Shown: positions 1-12,237, numbered from the stretch's first letter. The stretch: 64,000 bases of DNA from Bacteroidetes bacterium 41-46 (GCA_001897515.1 MKTA01000019.1:37726-101725); one strand, 5' to 3'. Program-made: numbers and translations. The notes: generated by a model not told the origin, from the letters alone.

Positions 1-1507
1 CTAATACCTCAACCTTTCTTATGCTCTCCTGTGCGAGTATCGCTGCAGGACCGCCTATACTTCCCAGATAGAACCCTCCATGCTTATGGCATGCATCTGT
101 AACCTGCTGGCTTCTGTTACCTTTGGCAATCATTATCATGCTTCCTCCGTTACTTTGGAATAGGTCAACATATGAGTCCATTCTACCTGCTGTAGTTGGA
201 CCAAAAGAGCCACTCGGAAGTCCCTTTGGAGTCTTAGCCGGACCCGCATAGTATATTGGATGGTCCTTCATATATTGAGGCATCCCCTCTCCTCTGTCAA
301 GTCTCTCTTTTAGTTTTGCGTGTGCAATATCTCTTCCCACGACAATAGTTCCTGAGAGCAGAAGAAATGTTGATACAGGATATTTTGAAAGTTCTCCAAG
401 AACATCGCTCATAGGTCTGTTAAGGTTAATCTTTACAGCCCCCTCCTGTGTTGCCTTTATATCTCTCATATTTTCGGGTACAAGTCTCAATGGGTTTGAG
501 TCAAGTGTCTCTAACCAGATACCCTCTTTGTTGATTTTTGCCTTAATGTTTCTGTCTGCACTGCAAGATACTCCCATTCCAACAGGACAGGAGGCTCCGT
601 GTCTGGGCAATCTTATAACTCTGATATCATGGGCATAATACTTTCCTCCAAACTGAGCACCCATGCCAAACGCCTGAGCAGCCTTAAGAAGTTTTGCCTC
701 CATTTCAAGATCTCTGAAGGCGTGTCCCTCTTCACCTCCTGTCTTGGGAAGTTCATCAAGATATTTTGCAGATGCCAGCTTTACTGTTTTCATACATGCC
801 TCTGCAGATGTTCCTCCTACAACAAATGCAATATGGTATGGAGGGCATGCTGCTGTTCCTAGAGTCTTGAGCTTCTCAATCAAAAATTTCTCAAGGGAGT
901 CAGGATTCAAAAGAGCCTTGGTCTCCTGGAAGAGGTAACTCTTATTGGCAGAGCCTCCCCCTTTTGCAACAAATAAAAATTTGTATTCGCCTCCCTCTGT
1001 TGCATATATATCTATCTGGGCCGGAAGATTATTGCCGGAATTCTTCTCATTGTACATATCCAGTGCAATTGTCTGAGAGTACCTCAGATTATCTTGGGTA
1101 TATGTATCAAAAACTCCATGTGAAAGTGCCTCCTCGTCACCTCCCCCTGTCCATACCCTCTGACCCTTCTTTGCCACAATAGTGGCTGTTCCTGTATCCT
1201 GACAGAATGGGAGCACACCTTTTGAGGAAATACCTGCATTCAGAAGCATGGTTAGCGCAACTGCTCTGTCATTAACGCTAGACTCCGGATCGCTCAATAT
1301 TTTTGCAACCTGTTCATTATGCTCAGGGCGAAGCATAAAGGCTATATCGTGCATGGCCTGTTTGGCCAGAATTCTAAGCCCCTCTTTCTCTACTTTCAGA
1401 ATCTCATTCCCTTCAAACTGAGCAGTTGACACATAGTCTTTTGTTAAAAGGTGGTACTGTGTCTTATCCTCACCAAGAGGAAACATTTCGTGAAATTTAA
1501 ATTCCAT
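1..1507 (-). CDS. Class I fumarate hydratase (FumA/FumB type), 3' end outside window
   Basis: Manual minus-strand translation from ATG at 1507: [27 protein letters not shown]...[20 protein letters not shown]...[34 protein letters not shown]. Open to the window edge, so absent from the ORF track. Confidence 0.9.
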   Translation of the reverse strand, partial: MEFKFHEMFPLGEDKTQYHLLTKDYVSTAQFEGNEILKVEKEGLRILAKQAMHDIAFMLRPEHNEQVAKILSDPESSVNDRAVALTMLLNAGISSKGVLPFCQDTGTATIVAKKGQRVWTGGGDEEALSHGVFDTYTQDNLRYSQTIALDMYNEKNSGNNLPAQIDIYATEGGEYKFLFVAKGGGSANKSYLFQETKALLNPDSLEKFLIEKLKTLGTAACPPYHIAFVVGGTSAEACMKTVKLASAKYLDELPKTGGEEGHAFRDLEMEAKLLKAAQAFGMGAQFGGKYYAHDIRVIRLPRHGASCPVGMGVSCSADRNIKAKINKEGIWLETLDSNPLRLVPENMRDIKATQEGAVKINLNRPMSDVLGELSKYPVSTFLLLSGTIVVGRDIAHAKLKERLDRGEGMPQYMKDHPIYYAGPAKTPKGLPSGSFGPTTAGRMDSYVDLFQSNGGSMIMIAKGNRSQQVTDACHKHGGFYLGSIGGPAAILAQESIRKVEVL

Positions 1508-1529
1508 ATCTCTTTTTTTTAAAAAAACA

Positions 1530-2625
1530 TTAACTCTCTTTTCCCTGGCTTCCCATAAGGAAACTCCTCATAAACTCCATAATATCTCCATCCAGCACAG
1601 CCTGGGTATCTGATGTTTCATAACCTGTTCTGATATCTTTTACCATCTTGTAAGGGTGAAGAACATAACTTCTAATCTGTGATCCCCACTCAATTTTCAT
1701 TTTCTTTCCCTCAAGCTCTGCCTCCTTCTCCCTTCTCTTTCTCAATTCAAGCTCGTACAGGTGCGATTTTAAGATCCTTATTGCATTTTGCCTGTTGTCT
1801 AGCTGAGATCGGGTCTCGGTATTCTCCACTGTTATCCCAGTGGGAATATGCCTGACCCTAACCCCTGTCTCTACTTTGTTTACATTCTGACCACCTGCAC
1901 CACCGGATCTGAAGGTATCCCACTCAAGGTCTCCGGCATTTAACTCAATATTGATAGTGTCATCAACTGCCGGATAAACAAAAACAGAGGAGAATGTGGT
2001 CTGCCTCTTTCCCTGAGCGTTGAAGGGTGAAATTCTCACCAGTCGGTGGACTCCGTTCTCGGCCTTTAGGTATCCGTAAGCATAATCACCCTCAAATTCT
2101 ATTGTAACCGACTTAATTCCTGCCTCTTCTCCCTCTATAAGATCATATATATGAACCTTATATCCATTCCTCTCTCCCCACCTTACGTACATCCTCATAA
2201 GCATTGAGGACCAGTCATTGCTTTCAGTCCCTCCTGCCCCCGAATTTATCTTTAGAATTGCTCCCAGATTATCACCTTCGCTTCCCAGCATGCTTCTGAG
2301 TTCAAGAGCTTCAACCATTCTCTCCAGCTTTTTATACTGCTCTTCAACCTCTCCTTCAACAGATTCGTCATCTCTGGCAAAATCAAACAGGACAACGAGG
2401 TCTTGCAGGGATGAATCAATTTCAGTATATCCCCTGACCCAGTATTTTAAAGCCGATACGCTTTTGAGATATGTCTCCGCTTCAGATGGATTGTTCCAAA
2501 AATCTGCCGCCAGAGTACGCTCCTCCCTCACTTTCAACTCATCTCTTTTTGCAGAGATGTCAAAGAGACCTCCCCAACGCCTCTATGCGCTGCTGGATCT
2601 CTTTTATATAATCCAGATTTACCAT
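1530..2625 (-). CDS. prfB: Peptide chain release factor 2, with programmed +1 frameshift (21-codon leader, then CTT TGA C)
   Basis: 335-aa ORF contains the GGQ motif ([26 protein letters not shown]). The upstream frame [21 protein letters not shown] ends at TGA (2560-2562) in GGGAGG-TCT-CTT-TGA-C; shifting +1 gives [16 protein letters not shown], continuous with the ORF. Confidence 0.95.
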
Positions 2626-2650
2626 TTTTAATAAAATTTGAGTGGCAAAG

Positions 2651-3106
2651 TTAACCAATTATTTCTTTTGCTACCCTGACAGACGAATCGTAATCAAATC
2701 CTCTTGCTATTGCAAATCTGACAAGTTTCGCCAGCCTCTTATCTCTGGCCTCCTCCATTTTCATTGACTTTGCCTTCAATGTCAGAAGTCTGTGCAGCCT
2801 GTCTCTCTCCTCATCTTTTGTAACCTCCTCAAGCGATGCATCAATTATCTCATCAGAAATACCCTTTGACCTTAGAGCATATCTTATCTTGACCCTGCCC
2901 CAGGAGGAGATTCTGCTCTTATCCCTTACAAATGCCGTGGCGTACCTCTCTTCATTCAGGAATCCCTCTTCAATAAGTCTCTTAAGTATAGCATCCTGTT
3001 CATCCTTGCCTATACCCATCCTCTCCATCCTGCCAATAATGTCAGAGGTGCACATCTCTTTAACAGAGCAGAGACGCATAAGTTTTACAATAGCGGCATT
3101 TTTCAA
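2651..3106 (-). CDS. recX: Regulatory protein RecX
   Basis: 151 aa with RecX-like triple-helix repeats (LIEEGFLNEERYATAFVRDKSRISSWGRVKIRYALRSKGIS). Confidence 0.85.
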   Translation of the reverse strand: MKNAAIVKLMRLCSVKEMCTSDIIGRMERMGIGKDEQDAILKRLIEEGFLNEERYATAFVRDKSRISSWGRVKIRYALRSKGISDEIIDASLEEVTKDEERDRLHRLLTLKAKSMKMEEARDKRLAKLVRFAIARGFDYDSSVRVAKEIIG

Positions 3107-3108
3107 TT

Positions 3109-4314
3109 CTATTTTTCTGCTATAAGTGAATCCACAAATCTGATAAACTCCTCAACGAATTTTGTGTAGTGAATCCCTGTTCCTGGTCCATTAAAGCCTG
3201 AGTGAATACGTCTTACGCTCCCTTTTTTATCTATATATACTGTCGTTGGGAATGCTTTAAAATTTTCAAGTTCCGGAAGAGCCTCCTTCAGACGAGAGGG
3301 GGTGTAACCGGTAATCAGCATCTCATAATTGATGCCGGCAGCCTCTACAAGCTTAAGAGCCTCAAGCTTTGCAGAATCAAACTCCTCAGCCCTTTCAAAT
3401 GCAAGTCCGACAACCTCCAGAGACTCTCCGTACCTGCTCTTCATTTCGCTTAAAAAACGACTCTCATCAAGGCAATTTGGACACCATGATCCGCTAATCT
3501 GAAGTATTGTAACCCTGTTTTTAAATCTATCGTCTTTGAGAGAGACTGCTTTTCCCTCTAGATTTGGGAAACTGAATCCAAAAGTTGTATATCCCTTTTT
3601 CATCCCAGTAACACTATATGCATCTGGCAGTTGCGCATCATCCCTTCTTAAAGCAAATCCTGATTCTAATGTACTGAAGCCAGAATAGAGTCTCACATTT
3701 GATAATGAATCTGCACTCTCTACCTTTGCTTTGAAAAGTCTTATAAATCCTCCATCAAAACAGGATAGCATAAGCTCTCCGTTGTTGTCAACTATCCCTT
3801 CAAAAAATCTGTAATCACCAGAAGGTGTAAGGAAAGAGCCAGTAACTCTTCCGTTGTTATCAGCAAACTCTCCAATGATCTCCCTCTCTCCCAGATTGAC
3901 AAGCCATCTCCCCTGCACTAATGATGCACTTGCAGATGCCTCTTCCATAAATCTCCTCTCAATGCCGGGCCACGCCTTAACCTCCATCCTATATGAGCTT
4001 CTGATAAACTCACCCTTTAGCATCTTTTTAGTCACCTCTAATGCAAACTTAGAGCTGAACAGAGGCATTGTAATGAACAGCGAGTCGCCTTTGCGTAGAA
4101 CATCCTTTACAGTGTATATGTTGTCACCGGTAAGAATTTCCACTATTGTATCCCCCTCGTTTACTGCTAAATTAAAGTTAAATGGAATTTCCGTTGAATC
4201 TGATGTATAGAGAGCTGCTCTCCATACCCCTGTTTGAAGCTCTTTTGTCCCTCTTCCACATGATATAAGCAGAAGAGTAGCTAAAATTGAGAAAAGAAAA
4301 ATTTGCTTTTTCAT
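3109..4314 (-). CDS. TlpA-family thioredoxin-like lipoprotein
   Basis: Lipoprotein signal MKKQIFLFSILATLLLISCG; C-terminal GSWCPNCLDES thioredoxin-type CxxC. Confidence 0.8.
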   Translation of the reverse strand: MKKQIFLFSILATLLLISCGRGTKELQTGVWRAALYTSDSTEIPFNFNLAVNEGDTIVEILTGDNIYTVKDVLRKGDSLFITMPLFSSKFALEVTKKMLKGEFIRSSYRMEVKAWPGIERRFMEEASASASLVQGRWLVNLGEREIIGEFADNNGRVTGSFLTPSGDYRFFEGIVDNNGELMLSCFDGGFIRLFKAKVESADSLSNVRLYSGFSTLESGFALRRDDAQLPDAYSVTGMKKGYTTFGFSFPNLEGKAVSLKDDRFKNRVTILQISGSWCPNCLDESRFLSEMKSRYGESLEVVGLAFERAEEFDSAKLEALKLVEAAGINYEMLITGYTPSRLKEALPELENFKAFPTTVYIDKKGSVRRIHSGFNGPGTGIHYTKFVEEFIRFVDSLIAEK

Positions 4315-4326
4315 AGTATAGGTTTT

Positions 4327-7149
4327 TTATTTGATCTGCCACAGGTGTCGTTTAATAACTCTTATTGCCTCACCAAACCACAATACAGATGAGGTTGCCG
4401 CTACAATTACCATCCAATGGGCAAATGATATGGGAACTGTTCTGAAGACATCTCCGCCAAACTGGACTATCAAAACCTGCCCGGCTACAATAATAAGCGA
4501 AACAAAGAGAAAGCCGGGGCTCTTCATCAATCCTCTGAAGGCTGACCCTCCGGAGTTGAAACTCTTAGCATTGAAAAGATTCCAGAACTGCAACATTACA
4601 AATATAGTAAAGAACATTGAGAGGTGGTATCTTGAAAGCGCATCCGCCCCCTCTCTCCAGGTAATCATCAGCCAAATAAGAGCAACAACAAAAAGAGATG
4701 AAGTTAAAATAATATTCATTCTCATTGCGGGTGTTATTATAAAACTTGAGGAGTTTCTTGGACTCTCTTTCATAACACTCTCTTCAGGGGGAAGGGAGGC
4801 TAATGCTCCGGCGGCAAAGGTGTCCATTATAAGATTCACCCAAAGCATCTGAGTAACAGTTAACGGAAGTTGATGCCCCAGCAAAGTTCCAAGCAATACA
4901 ATAACCATTGCGGTAAGGTTAATTGTAAGCTGAAAAATTATAAACCTCTGAATATTTCTGTATAATGATCTCCCCCACATAACCGCTGTAGCTATAGAAC
5001 TGAATGAGTCATCCAGAAGGGTTATATCGCTCGCCTCTTTAGCAACAGATGTGCCTGTCCCCATTGAGAGTCCTACATGGGCATGATTTAGCGCAGGGGC
5101 ATCGTTGGTACCGTCTCCTGTTACAGCCACGACCTCTCCTCTTTTCTGGAGAAGCTGAACCAATCTCTGCTTATCTGAGGGTCTCGCCCTGCACATAATT
5201 CTCATGTCAGCAACAGCATTGTATGCCTCTTCGTCACCCATCTCTGCAAACTCTCCTCCTGATAATACTTTACCCTCAGTACTCTCCTCCCTGCCAAGCA
5301 CCCCGATTTGCCTTCCTATTTCAACAGCCGTTGCTATAGTATCTCCTGTAACAATTTTTACAGCAATTCCCGCTCGGGCACATCTGGCTACTGCCTCTGG
5401 GACGTCTGCTCTGACAGGATCAGAAATGGCCACAGCACCTATGTATTCAAGTCCATCCGAAATTAACTCTTCAGGTGACCTTTTATCAGACATATCTACT
5501 TCAGTAGAGGCAAATGCCAGCGTTCTCATGGCCCGGCTCTGAAAGTGAGCCAATCTCTGACTTATATCCTCTGGAACAGATTTACATTTTGATGCAACAA
5601 TTTCAGGTGCCCCTTTCAGAAAAAGAACCCTCCTTCCTGTTGAGCGAAATTTCACCAGAGTGGCCATGAACTTCCTCTCTGTAGAGAAGGTTATCTGGCT
5701 CTCTGTTATTACCGACTCTCTTATCTTTAAATAATCCTCTCCCTTATCGTTCAGCCATAGGAGGAGAGCAGCCTCTGTCGGATTTCCAAGAGCTTTGGGC
5801 TTTGAAGGGTCTGTGGTGTCAAGGAATGCTGTAGAATTGACTGCCATACCCTCTGTAAAAAGTCTCTCCGATCCATAAATAATCGCCTCAGAAACTCTCA
5901 TCTGGTTCATGGTCAGCGTACCAGTTTTGTCAGTACAAATTACAGTCGTAGCCCCCATGGTTTCTGTGGCGTGCATCTTCCTCACAAGATTATTTGAAAG
6001 CAGCATTCTTCTCATACTCATTGCAAGAGAGAGTGTGACAGCCATAGGCAGGCCCTCTGGAACTGCAACAACAATAAGAGTTACTGCCACCATAAAATGG
6101 CCTAAAACTCTACCTGCAATCTCTATTGATACCAGAGCCTTGGAATTCAGCACATCAACTCCTAAGAGCTGAGCAATTACAGTGGGTATTATGAACAGAG
6201 CCAATCCCAGAAGCGACCAGTATAACCAGCTGCGCTCCCTCCTCTCTTTTTTAGAGCCATATCTAAGTATCGGCAGCCAAATCTTCCCAATTGCTGCTAT
6301 CAGTCCCGCTATTGCTGAGGTGAGCAGAGTGATCTGAGGAGCTGTGAGGGATGATGAGAACATCTCCTTCACATATAATATTGCAAATAACGAAAATGCC
6401 GTGATCAGACCTGCAAATCCAATAAAACCGGCCAGTGATTCCAACTGTTTGTTCAGTGGAGTCTGCTCCTCGCTCCTCTCGGCAGATTTTTCAGCTACTT
6501 TTCCAAACTCGGTATTATCACCTACTTCGGTAACTATAAATGTGCAGTGTCCCTCTACTACTGTTGTGCCTCTGTAAATCTTGTTTGAAGGGTATGTCGT
6601 CTCTTTTTCAATTAAAGCCGGGTCTGAACTCTTTGCTGTGACTGGCTCCCCTGTCAGGGTTGATTCGTTTACATATAATGAAACCGATTCATATAGCTCT
6701 CCGTCTGCGGGCACCTCTTCGCCTGTATCCAGAATAACAAAGTCTCCGCAAACTAGCTCGCTTTTTTGGACCTCTTTTACAGAGCCATCCCTCACAACTT
6801 TAACCGGAGTTTCATCATTAACTTTATTTAGAATGTCAAACTTTTTGTTTGCATCCATCTCAAACCAGAACCCCACCCCTGTCGCCAGAAATATAGCAAA
6901 GAAGATTCCTAAGGTCTCAATATATTCCCCGTGAACAAACGATATCCCAAATGAGAGGAATGCTGCAATTAGGAGTATTCTTATAATAGGATCCTCAAAC
7001 TTTTTAAGAAAAAGTTTCCATAAAGGCTCTCTTTTTGGTGGTGTAATTACATTACTGCCGAATCTATTCCGGCTCTCTGTCACCTCTCCAGTGCTTAAAC
7101 CACTGAAGCCAGTCTTCCCAAGGTTATCTTCAATATTTGACATATTCAT
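4327..7149 (-). CDS. Calcium-translocating P-type ATPase, PMCA-like
   Basis: 940 aa; LTGEPV, PEGLPMAVTLSLAMSMRR, CTDKTGTLT, TGDGTNDAPAL. Confidence 0.92.
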   Translation of the reverse strand: MNMSNIEDNLGKTGFSGLSTGEVTESRNRFGSNVITPPKREPLWKLFLKKFEDPIIRILLIAAFLSFGISFVHGEYIETLGIFFAIFLATGVGFWFEMDANKKFDILNKVNDETPVKVVRDGSVKEVQKSELVCGDFVILDTGEEVPADGELYESVSLYVNESTLTGEPVTAKSSDPALIEKETTYPSNKIYRGTTVVEGHCTFIVTEVGDNTEFGKVAEKSAERSEEQTPLNKQLESLAGFIGFAGLITAFSLFAILYVKEMFSSSLTAPQITLLTSAIAGLIAAIGKIWLPILRYGSKKERRERSWLYWSLLGLALFIIPTVIAQLLGVDVLNSKALVSIEIAGRVLGHFMVAVTLIVVAVPEGLPMAVTLSLAMSMRRMLLSNNLVRKMHATETMGATTVICTDKTGTLTMNQMRVSEAIIYGSERLFTEGMAVNSTAFLDTTDPSKPKALGNPTEAALLLWLNDKGEDYLKIRESVITESQITFSTERKFMATLVKFRSTGRRVLFLKGAPEIVASKCKSVPEDISQRLAHFQSRAMRTLAFASTEVDMSDKRSPEELISDGLEYIGAVAISDPVRADVPEAVARCARAGIAVKIVTGDTIATAVEIGRQIGVLGREESTEGKVLSGGEFAEMGDEEAYNAVADMRIMCRARPSDKQRLVQLLQKRGEVVAVTGDGTNDAPALNHAHVGLSMGTGTSVAKEASDITLLDDSFSSIATAVMWGRSLYRNIQRFIIFQLTINLTAMVIVLLGTLLGHQLPLTVTQMLWVNLIMDTFAAGALASLPPEESVMKESPRNSSSFIITPAMRMNIILTSSLFVVALIWLMITWREGADALSRYHLSMFFTIFVMLQFWNLFNAKSFNSGGSAFRGLMKSPGFLFVSLIIVAGQVLIVQFGGDVFRTVPISFAHWMVIVAATSSVLWFGEAIRVIKRHLWQIK

Positions 7150-7150
7150 G

Positions 7151-8164
7151 TTAAACTTTTTGACCGCTCAACATACCACACGCAGCCATAATGTCCTCGC
7201 CTCTGGAGGCCCTTATTGTGGCCATAATCCCCGATTTGTTAAGTCTCTCCCTGAATTTTTCAATGACAGGCATAGGGGAAGTTCTAAGATTTGAGTCCGG
7301 AATCTCATGGAATCTGATCAGATTTACTCTGCACTCTAGACCTCTTAGCATCCTGGTCAATGCATCTGCATGACGCTTTGAGTCATTAACCCCATCAAAC
7401 ATTATGTACTCAAAACTAACCCTCCTCTGTCCTGAAAAGTCGTACTCCCTGATTAACTCCATTGTCTTGGTTATTGGCCAGGCCTTTTGCATTGGCATTA
7501 TCTCCAGCCTCTCCTGGTCAAATGGGTTGTGGAGAGATATAGCAAGATGGCATTTTGAATTATCAAGAAAACTCTTTAGTGCAGGAGTGACACCAATAGA
7601 GGAGAGGGTTATCCTTTTGGGGCTCCATCCGAAACCCCAGTCAGATGTGATTATATCTATAGCCTTTATAACCTGGTCATAGTTATCCAGAGGCTCACCC
7701 ATCCCCATGAAAACGGCGTTAGTAAGATCATCGCTCTCCTCAATATTGATAAATTGCGAAATTATTTCGCCGGCAGTCAGGTTTCCCCTGAATCCCATCC
7801 TTCCTGTCATACAGAAACGGCAAGCCATTTTGCATCCCGATTGTGAGGAGACACATATAGTCCTCCTCTCCTCTTCAGGTATCATAACACTCTCAACAGG
7901 GGTTCCGTTAACGGAGGGGAAAAGGTATTTTTTTGTGCCATCTGAAGAGAGATGTTTTTCAAGCGGGCTGAATCCGCCAACCTCATAACTCTCTGAAAGC
8001 AGGGTCCTGGTAACCTTTGAGAGATTAGTCATACTCTCAATGTCGGCTACCTTTTTTTTGTATAGCCATCCAACAATCTGATTCGCTGTAAAGGCAGGAA
8101 GAGCAAGCTCTTTCACAACCTCTTTAATCTCTGCGGGGGCCATCCCCAGAAGCCATTTTTTCAT
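7151..8164 (-). CDS. rlmN: Dual-specificity RNA (23S rRNA A2503 / tRNA A37) methyltransferase, radical SAM
   Basis: 337 aa; [28 protein letters not shown] and [13 protein letters not shown]. Confidence 0.94.
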   Translation of the reverse strand: MKKWLLGMAPAEIKEVVKELALPAFTANQIVGWLYKKKVADIESMTNLSKVTRTLLSESYEVGGFSPLEKHLSSDGTKKYLFPSVNGTPVESVMIPEEERRTICVSSQSGCKMACRFCMTGRMGFRGNLTAGEIISQFINIEESDDLTNAVFMGMGEPLDNYDQVIKAIDIITSDWGFGWSPKRITLSSIGVTPALKSFLDNSKCHLAISLHNPFDQERLEIMPMQKAWPITKTMELIREYDFSGQRRVSFEYIMFDGVNDSKRHADALTRMLRGLECRVNLIRFHEIPDSNLRTSPMPVIEKFRERLNKSGIMATIRASRGEDIMAACGMLSGQKV

Positions 8165-8230
8165 TTGGCAAATTTAGGTAAAATTGAAAATCATTTGCTA
8201 TTTTTGTGGGAATTTAAAACTATAAACATT

Positions 8231-9265
8231 ATGGCTAAAGAGAGTGTTGAAGTAAAGAGTGGTGCGGAGATTTCACCTGAGAAGCTTAAGGCTTTGCAGG
8301 CAACTCTGGACAAGATTGAGAAGGATTACGGGAAGGGTACTGTTATGAAGATGGGAGATCAGCCAAAATGGGAGGTAAGCACTATTGCATCGGGCTCCAT
8401 ATCACTGGATTATGCCCTGGGAATTGGAGGATATCCAAGAGGCAGAGTGGTGGAAATCTATGGACCTGAATCAAGCGGAAAGACTACCCTTGCAATCCAT
8501 GCAGTTGCAGAGGCTCAGAAGAGCGGAGGAATTGCTGCAATTATAGATGCCGAACATGCATTTGACAGAACTTACGCAAAGAGGCTGGGTGTAAATGTGG
8601 ATACTCTGTTAATCTCCCAGCCGGACAACGGAGAGCAGGCACTTGAGATAGCTGACCACCTGATAAGGTCCGGTGCTATTGACATTATTGTAATAGACTC
8701 GGTAGCTGCTCTTACTCCTAAGGCAGAGATTGAGGGTGAGATGGGCGATTCCAAGATGGGCCTTCAGGCAAGGCTAATGAGTCAGGCTATGAGAAAACTC
8801 ACCGCAAACATCAGCAAAACAAACACTTGCTGCATTTTTATCAACCAGTTAAGGGATAAAATAGGAGTTATGTTTGGCAATCCTGAGACAACTACCGGTG
8901 GAAATGCCCTTAAATTCTATGCCTCAGTGAGGGTTGACGTCAGAAGAATTACTCAGCTTAAAGATGGCGAAGAGGCAACAGGAAACAGAGTAAGAGCAAA
9001 AATTGTCAAGAATAAGATGGCTCCTCCGTTTAAAAAGGCAGAGTTTGATATTGTCTTTGGAGAGGGAATTTCAAAAATCGGGGAGATTATTGACCTGGGG
9101 GTGGAATTTGAAATTATTAAAAAGAGCGGATCTTGGTTCAGCTATGGAGAGAGCAAGATAGGACAGGGCAGAGAGGCTGTAAAGCAGGTTCTGCTGGACA
9201 ATCCTGAGCTTATGACAGAGGTGGAGGAGAAGATCCGGGTTAAGCTAAAAGAGATTAAAGATTAA
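8231..9265 (+). CDS. recA: Recombinase RecA
   Basis: [14 protein letters not shown] Walker [19 protein letters not shown]. The track ORF starts at 8165, but the conserved protein begins [11 protein letters not shown] at 8231. Confidence 0.97.
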   Translation: MAKESVEVKSGAEISPEKLKALQATLDKIEKDYGKGTVMKMGDQPKWEVSTIASGSISLDYALGIGGYPRGRVVEIYGPESSGKTTLAIHAVAEAQKSGGIAAIIDAEHAFDRTYAKRLGVNVDTLLISQPDNGEQALEIADHLIRSGAIDIIVIDSVAALTPKAEIEGEMGDSKMGLQARLMSQAMRKLTANISKTNTCCIFINQLRDKIGVMFGNPETTTGGNALKFYASVRVDVRRITQLKDGEEATGNRVRAKIVKNKMAPPFKKAEFDIVFGEGISKIGEIIDLGVEFEIIKKSGSWFSYGESKIGQGREAVKQVLLDNPELMTEVEEKIRVKLKEIKD

Positions 9266-9268
9266 AAA

Positions 9269-10258
9269 ATGGAAATTGTACTTAGCGGCATCAGATCTAC
9301 AGGTCACCTGCATCTTGGAAACTACTTCGGAGCCCTCAGAAATTACATAAAGATGCAGGATGAATACAACTGCTATTTTTTCATTGCAGATCTTCATTCT
9401 CTTACAACTCATCCCCACCCGGATGATTTCCATTCAGGTGTTAAGACTATACTTGCAGAGTATCTGGCATCCGGCCTTGATCCGGAAAAATCAGCGATTT
9501 TTATACAGAGTGATGTCCCAGAAATTGTAGAACTGTATGTTCTTCTCAATATGATAGCCTACAAAGGGGAACTTGAGAGAACAGCCTCTTTCAAGGAGAA
9601 GGTTCGTAAAAACCCGGACAATGTAAATGCCGGCCTGCTGACATACCCTGTGCTCATGGCTGCTGATATATTGGTCCACAGAGCACACAAGGTTCCTGTA
9701 GGAAAAGATCAGGAACAGCATCTGGAGATAGCAAGACTTTTGGCAAGAAGGTTCAACAACCTATACGGTGTTGAAGTTTTTCCTGAACCCCAGGCCTTTA
9801 ATTTTGGGAGCGATCTCATTAAGGTTCCTGGGCTTGACGGAAGTGGTAAAATGGGTAAAAGCGAGGGCAACGGAATATATCTGTATGACGATGAAAAGAC
9901 TATCCACAAAAAGGTGATGAAGGCAGTAACCGATGCGGGTCCTACAGCTCCTGACAGTAAGATGCCTGAACCGGTTGAAAATCTCTTCACCCTCCTTAAA
10001 ATTGTCTCTGACAAAGAGACCGTTGATCACTTTACAAAGGCATACAACAGTTGTACAATTCGTTACGGTGACCTTAAAAAACAGCTTGCGGCAGACATAT
10101 GCAAACATACTCTGCCCATCAGGGAGAGAATAGACGATATCTCAAATGACTCGGACTATCTTGCAAAGGTTGTAAGAAAAGGCCGTGAAAAAGCAAGGGC
10201 AAGTGCTTCCGCTACATTGGCTGAAGTAAAGAGAGCTGTAGGCTTCAGAAGCTTCTGA
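9269..10258 (+). CDS. trpS: Tryptophan--tRNA ligase
   Basis: SGIRSTGHLHLGNYFGALRN (HIGH-like) and GKMGKSEGN (KMSKS-like). Confidence 0.95.
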   Translation: MEIVLSGIRSTGHLHLGNYFGALRNYIKMQDEYNCYFFIADLHSLTTHPHPDDFHSGVKTILAEYLASGLDPEKSAIFIQSDVPEIVELYVLLNMIAYKGELERTASFKEKVRKNPDNVNAGLLTYPVLMAADILVHRAHKVPVGKDQEQHLEIARLLARRFNNLYGVEVFPEPQAFNFGSDLIKVPGLDGSGKMGKSEGNGIYLYDDEKTIHKKVMKAVTDAGPTAPDSKMPEPVENLFTLLKIVSDKETVDHFTKAYNSCTIRYGDLKKQLAADICKHTLPIRERIDDISNDSDYLAKVVRKGREKARASASATLAEVKRAVGFRSF

Positions 10259-10265
10259 CCTGAAA

Positions 10266-12224
10266 ATGATCAGTAAAACAACCATAACCAGAATTCTGGA
10301 CAGTGCCCAGATCGTAGATGTTATAAGTGACTTCGTTTCATTAAGGAGAAGGGGGGCAAACTACATAGCTTGCTGCCCTTTTCATAATGAAAAGACACCG
10401 TCATTCTCTGTCTCCCCATCTAAAGGCATTTATAAATGCTTTGGCTGCGGGAAGGCGGGCAATGCTGTCAATTTCATAATGGAGCATGAGCATCTGTCCT
10501 ATGTAGATGCTCTAAAATTTCTAGGCAGAAAGTTTGGAATAGAGGTTGAAGAGAGGGAGGAGAGCGAGGAGGAGGTACAACAGCGGCTTAAGAGCGAAAG
10601 CCTTCTGGTTGTGTCAGAATTTGCCAGAGACTTCTATGTCAATGCACTGTGGAACTCACAGAAAGGAAGATCAGTAGGTCTTAGCTACTTTAAAGAGAGG
10701 GGTTTCTCAGAGGAGACAATAAAAAAATTCCAGTTAGGTTGGGCCTCAGAGGGGAGAGATGGTTCAATGTCGGCAGCAGCTGTCAGAGCCGGATATAAAA
10801 AAGAGTATATTATCTCTTCAGGTCTTGGAGTTGAAAGAGAACAAACCGGGGAGCTGGCAGACAGATTCTATGAGAGGGCAATGTTCCCTATACACTCATT
10901 GACAGGCAGGGTAATAGCATTTGGAGGAAGAACCCTCAGAACAGATAAGAATATTGCCAAATATATAAATTCACCAGAAACGGAGATTTATAACAAAAGC
11001 CGAACCCTTTACGGACTTTTTTTTGCTAAAAGTGCAATTTCAAGGCTTCAGAAGTGCTATTTAGTAGAGGGTTATACTGATGTTATTTCAATGGTACAGG
11101 CTGGTATTGAGAATGTTGTTGCCTCCAGCGGAACATCACTAACATCTGAACAGGTCAGATTGATAAGAAGATTCTCTCCAAATGTTACTATTCTTTACGA
11201 TAGTGATCCGGCCGGTATTAAAGCATCACTTAGGGGAATTGACATGTTGCTTGAAGAGGGACTTCAGGTAAGGGTAGTGCTCTTTCCTGACGGGGAGGAT
11301 CCGGATTCATATGCAAAAAACAACTCTCCGGCGCAGTTGGTTGATTATCTTAACAGCTCTGAGAGAGATTTTATAGAGTTCAAAATTGAACTTCTCTCTG
11401 AGGAGGCCGAAAAGGATCCCATTAAGAGAAGGCAGCTTATCAATGAGGTGGTAACAAGCATATCTGTTATTCCGGATGCAATTACAAGAGCGGTTTATAT
11501 TGAGGAGTGCAGCATCAGGCTAAGATTTGACCAGAACCTGCTTGCAAGAGAGGTAAACAAGCTCAGGAAGGTCAGGCTTCCCCACGGCTCATATGGGAAG
11601 GAGAGTGAAACAAAGGAGACTCTTCCATTGGCTCAAATCCCTGATATTGACACCGGGGACAGATTACCGGTCTTCATTAAAAATATATACTACGAGCCGG
11701 CGGAAAGGGAGCTCCTCTACTATCTGTTGAAATTTGGAGAGTATCCGCTTTACGGATCAGAAGAGGGTGCTATCTCTCCTATCAAAGTGTCTCAGTTTAT
11801 TCTCAACGAACTTCAGACAGATGATCTGGAGTTTCAGAACCTACTGTATAAAAACATGTTTGAAGAGTATTACAAAGTAAAGGAGCTCTCACAGGAGGAT
11901 ATTCAAAGGCACTTTACAGGACATCCAGACCCGGATGTTGTTACCCTCACTACCTCTATACTTATACAGGAGCACAGCCTTAATATTAAACAATTTTTAC
12001 AATCACTAATTCCTGAAGAGAGGGTGCTTTCAATTGTTGTTCCCAAGGCAATTATGGTTTACAAAGCCAAGATAACCTCAATTGCATATCAGGAGATGTG
12101 GGACCTGCTAAAAAAGACTCCGGCAGACAACGAAGAGAGGCAGAAGGAGTTGATGAAGAATATGCAAACCCTCCTTACTGTGAGGAACGAACTCTCAAAG
12201 GAGCTTAACAGATTAACAATATAA
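10266..12224 (+). CDS. dnaG: DNA primase
   Basis: Zinc finger [30 protein letters not shown]; Toprim [11 protein letters not shown]. Confidence 0.96.
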   Translation: MISKTTITRILDSAQIVDVISDFVSLRRRGANYIACCPFHNEKTPSFSVSPSKGIYKCFGCGKAGNAVNFIMEHEHLSYVDALKFLGRKFGIEVEEREESEEEVQQRLKSESLLVVSEFARDFYVNALWNSQKGRSVGLSYFKERGFSEETIKKFQLGWASEGRDGSMSAAAVRAGYKKEYIISSGLGVEREQTGELADRFYERAMFPIHSLTGRVIAFGGRTLRTDKNIAKYINSPETEIYNKSRTLYGLFFAKSAISRLQKCYLVEGYTDVISMVQAGIENVVASSGTSLTSEQVRLIRRFSPNVTILYDSDPAGIKASLRGIDMLLEEGLQVRVVLFPDGEDPDSYAKNNSPAQLVDYLNSSERDFIEFKIELLSEEAEKDPIKRRQLINEVVTSISVIPDAITRAVYIEECSIRLRFDQNLLAREVNKLRKVRLPHGSYGKESETKETLPLAQIPDIDTGDRLPVFIKNIYYEPAERELLYYLLKFGEYPLYGSEEGAISPIKVSQFILNELQTDDLEFQNLLYKNMFEEYYKVKELSQEDIQRHFTGHPDPDVVTLTTSILIQEHSLNIKQFLQSLIPEERVLSIVVPKAIMVYKAKITSIAYQEMWDLLKKTPADNEERQKELMKNMQTLLTVRNELSKELNRLTI

Positions 12225-12237
12225 AAATAGATACAAA

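Noticed and set aside
2560-2562. In-frame TGA in prfB as evidence of a pseudogene
   Set aside because: It sits in the canonical programmed +1 frameshift context.
2218-2631. 137-aa plus-strand ORF opposite prfB
   Set aside because: Antisense to a strongly supported gene; serine-rich low-complexity product, no motif.
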